From Diphasiastrum complanatum (lineage: Eukaryota > Streptophyta > Lycopodiopsida > Lycopodiales > Lycopodiaceae): a stretch of 64,000 nucleotides of DNA. Below are positions 32,928 to 43,799 of the stretch, piece by piece. The position numbers were made by a program, and so were the translations under genes. Where the stretch lies: the NCBI GenBank assembly GCA_029204225.1, contig CM055102.1, positions 48,392,870-48,456,869 on the forward strand, read 5' to 3'. Position 1 is the stretch's first letter; each line of letters starts with the position of its first letter. The notes below the pieces were generated by a model, which saw only the letters and a list, made by a program, of their open reading frames with translations, made no database searches and was not told where the DNA came from.

Positions 32928-35900
32928 GAGGAGCTGTGCTTCCGACGCGACCCTCGAGGTTCGAAAGTGCCTGCCTACGAAGCTTGCTCTTCTCTGGAGA
33001 TGGTAGTGTAAGGGCCGTTGGAGATTTTGGAGTAGCAATACCATCTACTGCAAGGACTACAAGAGTGGCGAGAGGGTGGCAATTTGGAGGTCATGATAGC
33101 AATGGATGTAGGCGTCGAGGTACATGGAGCAAGGGCCCTGTGTTCTGTCAGAGGATGTTTGTTCCAGGTACATTCTCCCTCAGCTTCGTTTTACTTTTCA
33201 AATTTGCTTTTGCTTTTTTTTGCAGTTTTTATGGTTGATACTTGGTGTTGATTGCTTACCCATCCTTTTCAATTAGAAAGCACTTTTTCTTCCTTCATAA
33301 ATTGAAGGAACTTTCAAAGCTGCTACTACTTAATTCTATGGATCATGGGTCACTTTCAGGATTTTGAGTGGATAGCTCATGCGGCAACTCTCAAAATTTG
33401 TTATAAGATAGTCTGCTATAAACTGTCAAGAAAAAGATGCATTTTGAAACATAAATTCATACTTTTGCAGTGTCATTGTTTTAAGCAACCGAGATTGCTA
33501 CATTTGGTAGCTCGTTAGTCAATGGGTTTTGCTCAAACATGAGAAATGATATGAATACGTTTGTCTTTTTGTTTTTCCGAGTATCAGACCTCATGAGACG
33601 TTTGACCAGCTGCAGGTTGAAAAAATATATCAAAATATCAGTTTTGTTATCTAAAAGCTTGTCTGCTGAGGTAGAAACGATATATTCTTTGTTGCAGGTT
33701 TTGGGGAAAAATCACCAGAAAGAAAAGCTGCTGATTCTCTGCACAATTTCTTCACTTTCTTAGCTGTCAAGATTGTGCTTGCTCAACTCGAGGTTTGAAA
33801 TCAGCGTAGATGGACTCGTGCTGCCCATGCCCAATCAAGTTAGATTAGAACATCGAACACTTATTTAGTCTTCTATAGGTGCACGTTGTGGTAATGCTAA
33901 TATTTCTTCAAATCAGAGAGGAATGGGGGAAAGTTCAAGAAGACCTTTTGTGGCAGGCCATAAAGTTCGAGTGTTGGTAAAAGTTCATGCCAAAGAGTAT
34001 GCCTTCAATTGGCAAAGTAATCTTTTTATTTTATTGAGCAGGAACTTGTTGTTTACAGGACTATAACAGGGAGGCCTATGAGGAGCTTATGGAGTTTGTA
34101 GATCGAACTTCCCTAAAAGACGGTGATAAATTTTGTGCTGCACTGATGCGTGAATCTTCTCGCCACAAGGGTCTCGGTATGGTTTAGCCCAGCATTATGC
34201 CTATGCCTGTCTACCTTAACAGGAAGCAAATCCAGGTCTTTGTGTACCAATGGAAATTTTTTCTAAATCTTGTAATATATAGTATATACCATAGTTGCAC
34301 TGCGTTTCAGAAACGCGTTTCGGAAATATGGAATTTTTTTTCAGAAACGTTTTTTTCAATTATTTTTTTTTTGGTTTTTTTTTGTGCAATATGGGTATCA
34401 GGTGAAAGCTCTAATTACGAGCATAATTACTGTGTGATTTACCGACTGTTTCGGGTGCAAGATGGTCCAGTTAGGGTGCATCAATCCATGTTGGGTTCTT
34501 TCAAGGATAAAAATTCAAAACTAACCTCTAGCCTGTCTGTTACGATCACATATGGTCCCAGTAAGTGTGTTTTCGCTTAGGGAGTTGGAAGGCCAAGTCA
34601 TGAAGACCTTGCCGTTGGGGGGCGTTGCCCCCCAAATCCCCCACCGGGGGGCTACCGCCCCCCGGACCCCCTGAGCATTTATTGAAAACCAGAGCAAATA
34701 ACAACCAAATAGCTATTGAAAATAAGATCTGTTTGTGACCCATCTACTGCACTTCTGAGAGGCAAAACGCTTGTTTGACCATTGATCCCCTAAAAAAATT
34801 TCAGCCATAAGCTATTTTTCTGGGAGGAGAAACACGTTTCTGAGTCCGAGACAAGGAAAGGAGCAGTCAAACAACAGGCCACATTTGTCGGATATAAAGA
34901 ATCATACATAAAAATTTCTTCCAATCGGCAAAAAAGGATTGCCATTTTTCAAGTGATGGTTGTGTGTAAGAATATGCATTCCTGCTCTACAAAACATTCT
35001 CATGCAGATAAGAACTTTTACTGCTTTTGTGAATTCAAGACAATACTTTCCTCTTCCAATCTCATTCTGGCTTTCATATTCCTCTTCAAAGGGTTATGAG
35101 CAACAATTTTTCTATTGGGATAACCAGCTCTTCAGTCAACCGCAGATTGACAATTGCGCACATAGAAAAAGAAACAAGGTGCAACTTGCAACAATGCATG
35201 GAGTCAAGGCAAAATTTTATCAAGGATTGAATGGTAAAATTAAATGTTTTGAACACATAAATTGCAGGTCAGCCTTTAAACTGAAATCAACCAAATTGAG
35301 GGTGAAGATGAGAAACAAGAGGCTTGATTTTGGGTACAATTTGTCAGGATGAAATTGTATTGAAGTGCTACCTAGTGTGATCCTCAGGGATCAAGGTACA
35401 TGAATAAAATAGCATTCTTTGTGCTGTTCACTTTGATCTGTGAGGAATGGTGAAAAGGAAAATGTAGCATTCCCTCTTGAGGCTCATGTGTAGAAGCTGT
35501 CTCAAGCATAAGATTAAACAAGGAGACATGAGCTTTATATGCATGTTATGTGTGCATTTTATTTAATCATGGTGCAGTCAATCTTAGTCCTGACTTTATT
35601 ATGTGCTCTTAAATACAAACTCTCTGCTTTTGTTGCAGGATAAGTATAGTGTGCAATTCGCCTTTACAATTTTCTCCCAAGTTGAGTGGCACTAAATTAG
35701 GCAACCTTTTTTTTCCATTATGTTGCACTTTTGGACACCGTTTAAATTCCCAAAACGTTTTTCGTGGAGCCCCTATTTAACCAGGATTAAGGGGTTATTA
35801 CTCACTATTGTTAATATTGTAAAGTATTTATATCCATATGAAAATTTAGGCCCTTACTATTGTCTATATCCCTTTGTTGCTAGATGTGACTTCATTCTCA

Positions 35901-38152
35901 TTTGAACTACTCCTAAAACTATTTTCTTGAATGATTGAAAAGTGGACGCATCATCACGCTGACAACCTGCACATGAAGCAATTTGTTCTAAAGGTTGAGT
36001 ATGGGCTGTGGCATTTAATCTATGACATGCATCTTCTCAATTGATGCAATCATAGCGTATGGGTTGGAACTGTAAAGCCTCGCCTGCACAATCTTTCATT
36101 TTGTTTCGGTATTATCCTAGTTTGAAGTTTATGTTGGAATTCAATGCCCGATTGGGTTCCACTTTTGTAGGTTGGAACCAACTTCAAGGATGTTTGGGCA
36201 TCCTTTGAATTTTTATTAGATCGTAATACAAACTGAAGCAAAGAGGTAACTTTGGTCTTCTTTTGTTCACGTCTTTCAAGTAGGAAGCATTTCTATATAC
36301 CACATCCTTATGAGAATTTTCTACTTCAGTTTGTTGTTGCAAGACACCCACTGTGAAGAATATTTGTTAGTGTATTACAAAAACTTGTTAACTGAGCTCT
36401 CAAACCACAACCATAGACCTAGTATGAGAGGCTTTTAAGAAGCTCAAGAGATTATTGAAGGTTGGAGACTTGTGTGGTGCTTCTAGATATTTTCAAAGTG
36501 TATAAGAACTTATCCTTTTGGTTGTCTTGCATTTCTAATTTGTTTTTCTGTTGAATGTCCCTTTTTGTTTGAGATGCTCAAACGGATATTGGATGTGCCC
36601 ACAGCTTTACGAATTCTGGAGGTAAGAAGCCTTCATGATTACTAACATCGACAGCTATGCAGCATTAGCAATTTGTGCTGACCTTTTCATTTCTTAATGT
36701 TAGGTATATCTGCAGGTGCGATCTGTGTATGCTCGTGAAGATTTTGAATGGGACAATCTGAAGTCGCTTTCTCTTAAGGTGGGTTGGCTTAATGGAATGC
36801 ATCAACGGTCCTTCGCTCTTAAGGCATTGTGTTCTAAATTCTAATACAAAGATGTTATCTACAATCCTCAATGATTTTTGTTTTCTTTTAAATATTTTGA
36901 GTTTGTTACATTTGAAGAATGACCAGTCCAATGTTGTCAAAATCAGGACATTTTGAATGATCACTGACTAGTGCACGTGCAAATACCGTGTCATGTGTTC
37001 ATTTGCCTAGCTAGTGAGCATCCTCGTATATTTAGAAATTAGAGACTACCATGATAGATTCTAGTTAATCTATGCAACAAATATCATCAATAATTTGGTT
37101 GTTTAGAGGAGGGCATTAGAGAGAGGACAGACGTCTTACTTCATTACAATCTTCACTCTCCTCATAATGAAAATGAAGACTAATATAAAAATGATATAGG
37201 GGTGTGGACAGCTATTTATGAGGACCGTCTACCATTATTGAAGTTGCAAGTCACAAAGAATAAACATAGTTTTAAGTTTTTAAGTATGCACATTGTATAC
37301 TAGCTTAAATTATTTTTTTTTTGCAGTCTTTCAACAGTTTATGATTTTTGATGTTTTATTGGTTCTACTAACTAGTAAAAAAATTCAGGTTGTCCGAAAA
37401 TCAATTCTTTGATGTTTTTCTAGTTTTTTTTTAAAGGTTGTGCTTGATATCATCCTTTTATTATTGTTTCTATTGTTTTACAATGTTTTCTAAATAGTTT
37501 TGAATGCTATTTGATTGTGTTTTTCTGTGTTTCACTGCTATTTGACTATTCTTCCAGATTTTTGATGAACAAAATTAAAAAAAAAATGCGCTCCAAACAA
37601 TGTTGTGAAATGCTTGTTTTGGAACTCAGATGCAGCTATGGGTCACATTAATGGCTATCAATTGGAATGAATAAACTTACCATTACTTATTCCAGTATTC
37701 GCCCTTAATGATGAGTTTATTTTCACAAACACGTGTTTAGATTGGAAATATTCAACTTTTTTTTTGTTAAGAGGCTTTCTTAAGTATTTTTATGTGACTA
37801 AAGAATTGGATGTTGGACCTGATAGATGTGCAAACGTTACCTCTGTACAACATGAGAAATTAATGAAGGGTTATAGAATATTCTAGATTAGAATGTTCCC
37901 TCTTTACAACATGGCAACTTAAGCTGTACAGATTAGGTGTTTCTTTTCTTCTTAACCTGTATGATGTTTTTCCCTGCCTGCTTATTTGTTTTGGTCAAGT
38001 TGCATTAAAAGGATGGCTATATTAGTTGGAAAGAGTTCTTTATCAGATGCAAATCTTAATTTTTTTTTACCTTGCCTCTCTTGCAGCAACTTGACAAAGC
38101 AAATACGGCTTTGATGAGGCAGTTTATTGTAGAGACTAGTAATTTTGAGTAA
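32924..38152 (+). CDS. RBCX: Chloroplast RbcX-type Rubisco assembly chaperone, six exons
   Basis: Exons: 32,924-33,167; 33,698-33,792; 34,059-34,176; 36,605-36,621; 36,716-36,778; 38,087-38,152. All introns are GT-AG and phases agree, giving 200 residues. Residues 1-80 are Arg/Ser/Gly-rich without acidic clusters, as in a plastid transit peptide. Then come GFGEKSPERKAADSLHNFFT, FLAVKIVLAQLE, the loop DRTSLKDGDKFCAALMRESS, LALRILEVRS and FEWDNLKSLSLK, ending in a helix with ALMRQFIVETSNFE. RbcX dimers hold the C-terminal tail of the Rubisco large subunit during assembly in the stroma. By alignment from memory, the two groove tyrosines of cyanobacterial RbcX are Phe99 and Phe102 here. The ATG follows a (GA)19 tract; a TTG further upstream in frame is not a plausible start. 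It looks intact. Confidence 0.9.
34293..34860. mobile_element. Possible non-autonomous DNA element inside RbcX intron 3
   Basis: Near the two ends lie TCAGAAACGCGTTTC (about 34,308) and, inverted, TCAGAAACGTGTTTC (about 34,835), differing at one base. The middle has a GC-rich hairpin block (34,617-34,672: GGGGGGCGTTGCCCCCC and CCGGGGGGCTACCGCCCCCCGG). The end motif is itself nearly palindromic, so the terminal-repeat reading is tentative. Related AGAAACGC words occur at 40.08 kb and 58.7 kb. Confidence 0.35.
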
Positions 38153-38615
38153 TTCTCCTATTACAAAAGTGATTGTATGTCAGCATTTTGGAGCACAATT
38201 GCATAAAACTTGCAAGCGATCCCTTATTGTTATGATAATTTTGAAAACAAATATCTAAAAGGGCCTTTTCTGCACAACAAGTTGATCGGCAGCTATTGTG
38301 AAGTAGCTAAGGTACTCAGCACGTGCAGCTTGTGAGAAACTCGATAGAAGTTTTGCCGAAGTGGTTTAAATGTAATATAGTAATGTTTTTGTTGACTCAC
38401 TGCGAATCTCCATCATAATAAGATTGTGAGTATCTATCTTTGGCATGCAAGTTTTCTTTTTTCATTATCTGATAGCAATGAGCACCCTTTTGTAGTTTGA
38501 ATGTGAAGTTATTTGATTTGTGTTTACATAGAAGAATTAGTAGTCCCACTCTACATTGGTTGCAGATTGGGTTGGTAAAAAGCATTGCATCATAGTTTAT
38601 CCATTTTTGATGGAA
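38153..38615. other. RbcX 3' flank
   Basis: This is non-coding sequence after the stop codon, presumably 3' UTR and polyadenylation region. I see no strong AATAAA. The ORF 38,397-38,621 (-) has no recognisable content. Confidence 0.4.
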
Positions 38616-38621
38616 ATCCAA

Positions 38622-38740
38622 GGGGGTTGGCTCAGTTGGTTAGCTTGGCATCCAAAGTTTCTTTGGTCCTTGGTTCAAGTCCCCCTTGAAAATTAAGATG
38701 CATTTTTTATGGCTTTTTCTATTGAGAAATTTTTTTAAGC
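38622..38740 (+). repeat. tRNA-derived SINE or tRNA pseudogene
   Basis: TGGCTCAGTTGG (38,628-38,639) fits the pol III A box TRGCNNAGYNGG exactly, and GGTTCAAGTCC (38,672-38,682) fits the B box, 32 bp apart. GGGGG at 38,622 pairs with CCCCC at 38,681, like an acceptor stem. The downstream tail is T-rich. No clear anticodon arm is seen, so a SINE head is more likely than a working tRNA gene. Confidence 0.6.
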
Positions 38741-39676
38741 AACTGATTTTGAAGTTTTAAGATCTCCTTCAAGCCTTTATTAGATGATTGACTGGAGTCT
38801 GCTGTGCTAGCTGGGGTCAAGAATGTGAAACGTAACTTTACTAAGTATCAAGGGTCATGTGCAAGAATCCGCTTCTGCCTTCCCAGCATGGGTGGTTTTT
38901 CATATTCCTTGTTACTGTCTGCAGACCTTTATTCTGCCCTTGACACTTTATTTAATATTATCTTTCAAGTGTAAAGAGCACATTCTTTGATTGTGCTTTC
39001 AGACAGTTTTTGTTTCCCTCGATTCTTTCAAAAGTACAAAAATTTCATACGCCATTTTTCAAAAGGCTGCACCTCCGAACGCCCATTTCTGATAGAGAGC
39101 GTTTTTACATATTGACGTCATTACATATTTGTATGCCAAAATATGTACATATTTACATTCTGTTCTTCACTTTATATGATTTAGAAACAAAAGTTTGTTA
39201 CTTTAGGATTTGGTGGTTTATACCGGTAATGTAAAGACATAATGTACAAAAACTAGTATATGTATTCATGTTCAGAATCTATGCTCTGTAATTCCGAGGG
39301 CTTAGAAAGGTGCTTGTATAAACCCTAGAATAGAAAGAGTGCTTTTTTATGGATATGTGCTATGCAGGCTCTCAAGAGTCTAGGGTGTGTTCTAAATTGA
39401 ATTTCTCCTTAGTTTTTTGTCTAGTTTTTCCAAGCCTCTTTTCTTGAGAAATAACTTTATTCGAATGTTACCATGTTTCAATCCCAAGAAGAAATCACCC
39501 TGCAGAATCTTTTGAATTTATTATGCATAGATAAAACACATTGAAAGCTCATTTATAATAAAATGTCATTATATTTACTCTGGTTCTCTGTTCTCTGGGG
39601 TATCATCATTTTTGTAGAGAATTGGAACTGAGCCATCGGGCATGAAAGAGCAAACAATTTGTAATCTTGACTAGAA

Positions 39677-39680
<4 letters not shown>

Positions 39681-39745
<65 letters not shown>
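39681..39745. repeat. (CT)n microsatellite, about 32 units
   Basis: Uninterrupted until CGCTATCTC. A second CT tract lies 92 bp further on. Confidence 0.97.
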
Positions 39746-39748
<3 letters not shown>

Positions 39749-39835
39749 ATCTCTTTCTCTCTAGCCAGAAGAGCAAAAATGTACTACATCCAGCACTAAC
39801 TGGATTGAGAAATAGGGGGATGAGGATCCTCATTA

Positions 39836-39837
<2 letters not shown>

Positions 39838-39916
<79 letters not shown>

Positions 39917-39930
39917 CGCGCGCGCGCGCG
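39838..39930. repeat. (TC)38 followed by (GC)7 microsatellite
   Basis: A TC run to 39,914 switches at once to alternating GCGC to 39,930. Confidence 0.97.
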
Positions 39931-39957
39931 TTCAAAAAAAACATTTAAAAAAAATAA

Positions 39958-40165
39958 ACGTGTCCGACCCCACGGGGGGGGGGGGTCGGACGTGTCCGGG
40001 TCCGGACGTCGGAAGCGGACGCGAAAAGCCCGTGTCAGGACTGGACCCTCATGTTTGTCATAGTTGCCTAGAATCGCGTTTCTGGGCAAAAGCGTTTCCA
40101 GAAACGCATTTTTCAGAAACACAATTTTGGGACCAGAATTGCCAAGAAGAAAAATATATATATAG
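39958..40165. repeat. GC-rich hairpin and AGAAACGC repeat-element fragment
   Basis: GTCCGACCCC and GGGGTCGGAC form an inverted repeat around an 11-12 base G run (39,962-39,991). Further right, 40,060-40,125 holds CGCGTTTCTGG, GCGTTTCCAGAAACGC and TTTCAGAAACAC, the motif also present in RbcX intron 3. Confidence 0.6.
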
Positions 40166-40612
40166 AAAAAAAGAATAGAGATTCATGATATTGCATTGCT
40201 TTGTAGGTTATACTAAATTGTGACTTTCTTAGTTCTAACTCAAAGAAACTCATATCTCTATGAGTAAAAGCTTCCCATCAATGGTATTCACAATCTCCAA
40301 CAAAAGTTTCGAGCCTCCCATCCGACTACTTAAGGTGTCCTTTGTAGAAATGGTTGTGCCATGCATATGAACTTGACTCTTCTTAGTTAGTTTTCGTTTA
40401 GTTATGTTGTTTGATGACATTGCTCCGTCTTGGTTCCACTTTATCTGATGTACTTGCTCGTCTTATATGCCTTTTGGCATGGAAAAGATGTTAATCAAGC
40501 TTTCTCTCTCTCTTTGCAAGCAAGAGTGGGCCTTCTGCTATCCTTACTTGTGATATTTTTCTAATTAAAAAAAACAATTTACTATTGTGAATTGAAATTA
40601 GTTGCAACTATG

Positions 40613-40653
<41 letters not shown>

Positions 40654-40728
40654 CGCGCTTGTGTGTGTGCACGTGTGCTTGTGTGTGTGCACGTGTGCTT
40701 GTGCGTGCACACACATGTATATATGTAC

Positions 40729-40763
<35 letters not shown>
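40613..40763. repeat. Compound (TG)n-(CG)n-(CA)n tract with self-complementary halves
   Basis: (TG)14, alternating CG/TG, two copies of CTTGTGTGTGTGCACGTGTG, then (CA)12. It is almost all alternating purine-pyrimidine, and the TG and CA arms are complementary. Confidence 0.95.
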
Positions 40764-40766
<3 letters not shown>

Positions 40767-40779
40767 GTCACGTGTGACA

Positions 40780-41640
40780 TGTAGTGAAAGCTAATGTGAT
40801 AGAGAGATGGCTATTCAGGTGAAAGATCTCATATATTTGCACTAACGTTCGGTGACAAATATGTTTGCTAGACAATGCAACTACTGGTTAGTTGAGATTG
40901 AATTTATTTTATAGTTGCTACCATGAGTCCTTGCACACTCTTACATAATTTATTTTGAAGAATATTGTAGGTGCTTTATTCTAGATAAGGTAACTCTATA
41001 GCTATGCCACAAGTCTTTGCAATCTCCAAATAGTATGTAATTAGCTTATAACAAAGACAAGAAAATTTGTAGCCTATTAGAGTATTTCTTCCCATTTCTT
41101 AAGCAACCATCCCAATAGCATGTGTGGGATGTTTCATCACATCTACCAGAGTGCATGCAGGGATCATTCATTGAAACCAGGCATATGATTTTTTGGTCTT
41201 TCCCTCACTAGAAGGCCCTTAAGGAGTTTTCATGATTGGAAGATTTGTAGCCTTTTTGTTCAATGCATTTTAATCTATTATTCTAGGTTAGTCTTCTTTA
41301 TGTTCCTTGATACTTAAAAAGCATTAGACTTTTAATCTTTGGTGTTTATTTGCCAAGGGGGTTTAAAACGGCCCATTAGTTAGAGATTATTCATGCATAA
41401 TTAGCTTCAAAGTAGGATAAGAATTTGAATTGTTGAGGTTTGGATTGGAAAATCTTTAGTTGAATAGATAATGTCACATGTAAGAACCTTGTCGACTAAT
41501 CTATCTATGCATGCATCGCACAAGACCATCCCATAGTTTTCTATTGTAGCTAAGATTGGAAAATCAAACATCATCATATGCTTAGTGTGTATTTACCTTG
41601 TTGTGCTATCTTCTTCTAGGTTGACAATAATGAGTTCAAA
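40780..41640. other. No recognisable gene
   Basis: AT-rich, short random ORFs only. Confidence 0.4.
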
Positions 41641-42290
41641 CATGTTGATTCTTTGTCTTGAAATTGCTACTTAATGTCAACTTTGGCAAGGGCTTGTACA
41701 CATTTGAGTAGATCAATATGTTGTTTTATTTCCATTGTCTCTCAAATGTAGTTGAGGGGATTTGATTGTTAAGTCCAAGGATCAATCCATGATTGAAACA
41801 CTTCAGTTTACGTATGAGGTGCAACATTGTCCACCTCCAACTCCAGAAATTCTTCTTGGTTCTTTTATGTTTAATACTGACAAGAGCTTGAGAGCATAAA
41901 ACTTGTGCATCATGAGATATGTATAAATAAAGAGTATACATGATGTGTCAGAGATCAGTGGGTTGTGCGGAAGCTGGGAGCGAGCTAGATGAATGGTCTG
42001 GGTTGTTTTGTCCTTCTTGGTTGAATTCAACCCTCTGATGTGATTCGATCTATTGAGATTCTAACTCATTTTTCGAGTCAGTATCAATTTTTAACTGTTC
42101 GACCTTGGGTTCGGAAATTGACTGGGTTCGGAATTTTGTGCAGCCTTTTCTTTGTGGTCGAAAAATTGGACTTCCAGAAAAGTGACATTTCTGTTCATGA
42201 ATGCTTTCTGAGTGTCCAGGTTGTAGAGCTTGTATGCCTTCTGATTTGGAGAGTAGCCAATAAAAATTAATCTGTTGCTGTTCAACCCTC
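41640..42290 (-). pseudogene. Copia integrase C-terminus and linker, - strand
   Basis: From 42,285 leftwards: IFIGYSPNQKAYKLYNLDTQ then KAFMNRNVTFLEVQFF, the conserved end of a Copia integrase, then a Ser/Asn/Lys-rich linker in broken frames. It meets a + strand Copia fragment at about 42,290. Confidence 0.75.
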
Positions 42291-42299
42291 TATTCGGGA

Positions 42300-42990
42300 T
42301 TTTCCGTTGATCAGCAAGAAGGATGCTTTACTCTCTATAGGAAGCTAGTTGGTTCACCCATATATCTAACCATCACAAGACCTGATCTTAGCTATTGTGT
42401 TGGTAGATTAAGCCAATTTATGCAAAATCCTAGTGTAGAGCATTGGAAGCTAGGCAAGAGGGTATTGAAATACATCTTGGGAACAAGAGATTTTGGTATT
42501 GTTTATGGATGATCATCACCTAACTTGTTTGGATTTTCAAATTAGGACTTTGCTGGAGATCAAATGGACAGAAAATCCATAAGTGCACATGCTATTTTAT
42601 AGGTGATGGAGCTATCTCTTGGATGTCAAAGAAACAAGCTACTATCTCATTGTCATCTAGTGAGGCCGAGTTGTACAAAGCTCTTACATCTTGCACAAAT
42701 GAGATGTTATGGATCAAGAGGATGGTGAGAGACCTTCACTTGCTAGATTTTTCAGAGAGTCCAATCATCTTTTATGACAAAATTTCAGCCCAAAGATTGG
42801 CAAGCAATCCTATCTTTCATGCAAGGAGCAAGCACATTGAGGTGACATATCATTTTGTGAGAGAAAAATTTATGGCAGGAATGTGTGGCTGATATCTTCA
42901 CCAAAGCATTGGGGAAAGACTTGTTTATGAAGCATAGAACATCACTTGGTGTACTATCCAAATCTATGCTAAAACTAGTTGAAGAGGGAG
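42300..42990 (+). pseudogene. Copia RT end, RNase H and polypurine tract
   Basis: The sequence reads YRKLVGSPIYLTITRPDLSY, LSQFMQNPSVEHWKLGKRVL, a damaged DxDxAG stretch (stop near 42,510), then an open frame SWMSKKQATISLSSSEAELY, LTSCTNEMLWIKRMVRDL, ARSKHIEVTYHFVREK: the RNase H of Copia. It ends in the ADIFTKALG-type motif, broken by frame change near 42,890, and a polypurine tract GAAGAGGGAG (42,981-42,990). Confidence 0.85.
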
Positions 42991-43430
42991 TGTGAAAATT
43001 GTCAACTAGTTTCGACATTTTATTGGCAATTTTGAGGCCAACTTGAAATCTCAACTTAGAGATAGTTTCATATTTGTCAATAAGGGCCTAAATAGTGTTT
43101 GTACTATTTTTGGCAATCAGATAAGTGGATGAGGTTGAGTTTGCTTATCGCACGTGCAATATGTCCTAGTCTCATGACTAGACCTGCTATACATAGATAC
43201 AATAAGTCTACTTTTATTTTAACTCTCTCTCCCTAAGAGTAGACTCATGTCATCCACACTTATACATAACATCAAAGTTAACAAACTTTAAGTCTTAAAG
43301 CTTTGATCTAGATCTATCAAAATTTTCTCTAATGAGTGGCCTAGTGAAAATATCAACTAGTTGCTCATTTGTACTACAATGAACAACAATTATTTCTCTA
43401 CTTAGCAATCTGTCACATATGAAGTAATAG
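42991..43430 (+). repeat. Copia 3' LTR, right end uncertain
   Basis: TGTGAAAATTGTCAACTAG follows the polypurine tract directly. The downstream end is not defined; sequence character changes near 43,430. Confidence 0.55.
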
Positions 43431-43629
43431 TGTATTCCAATATGTCGGTCACTTCGGAGCCTTCTGATATGTTTGTCACTTCGGAGCCGTGGTGCCTCGG
43501 CTTTGTTAATGACTTCGGTTGAGTCGATGACTTCGGCTGAATCGTGAAAACTGCGAAGAATGTGAAGGTCTTCGCAAAACTGATACTAAGTAAAAATAGG
43601 CTTACTGTCGGCTTTTTTGAGAAAATGTG

Positions 43630-43725
43630 AAAAGTGCGAACTGTGCAACAAAACAGTTAAAAAATGCAGATTGTGCGAAAAGTGCGAACTGTGCAACAAA
43701 ATAGCTCAAAAATGTAGACTGTGTA
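43630..43725. repeat. 48-bp tandem duplication
   Basis: Unit AAAAGTGCGAACTGTGCAAC plus 28 bases, two copies. Upstream (43,440-43,540) the word TCACTTCGGAGCC and shorter GACTTCGG words recur. Confidence 0.85.
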
Positions 43726-43799
43726 GAATCTAGTTTAGAATATGCAGCAATCTAAAATGCAAGAAAAATGCTAAAGCTCTAAAATAAAAACTTAAGGTT

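Noticed and set aside
33539-33763. ORF spanning RbcX intron 1 and exon 2
   Set aside because: Wrong frame for RbcX; the splice acceptor at 33,697 and family motifs define the real exon.
34960-35352. 130-codon ORF in RbcX intron 3
   Set aside because: No motif, lies within an intron, composition like the surrounding AT-rich DNA.
38622-38686. Functional tRNA gene
   Set aside because: The A and B boxes fit but I could not form a proper anticodon stem and loop.
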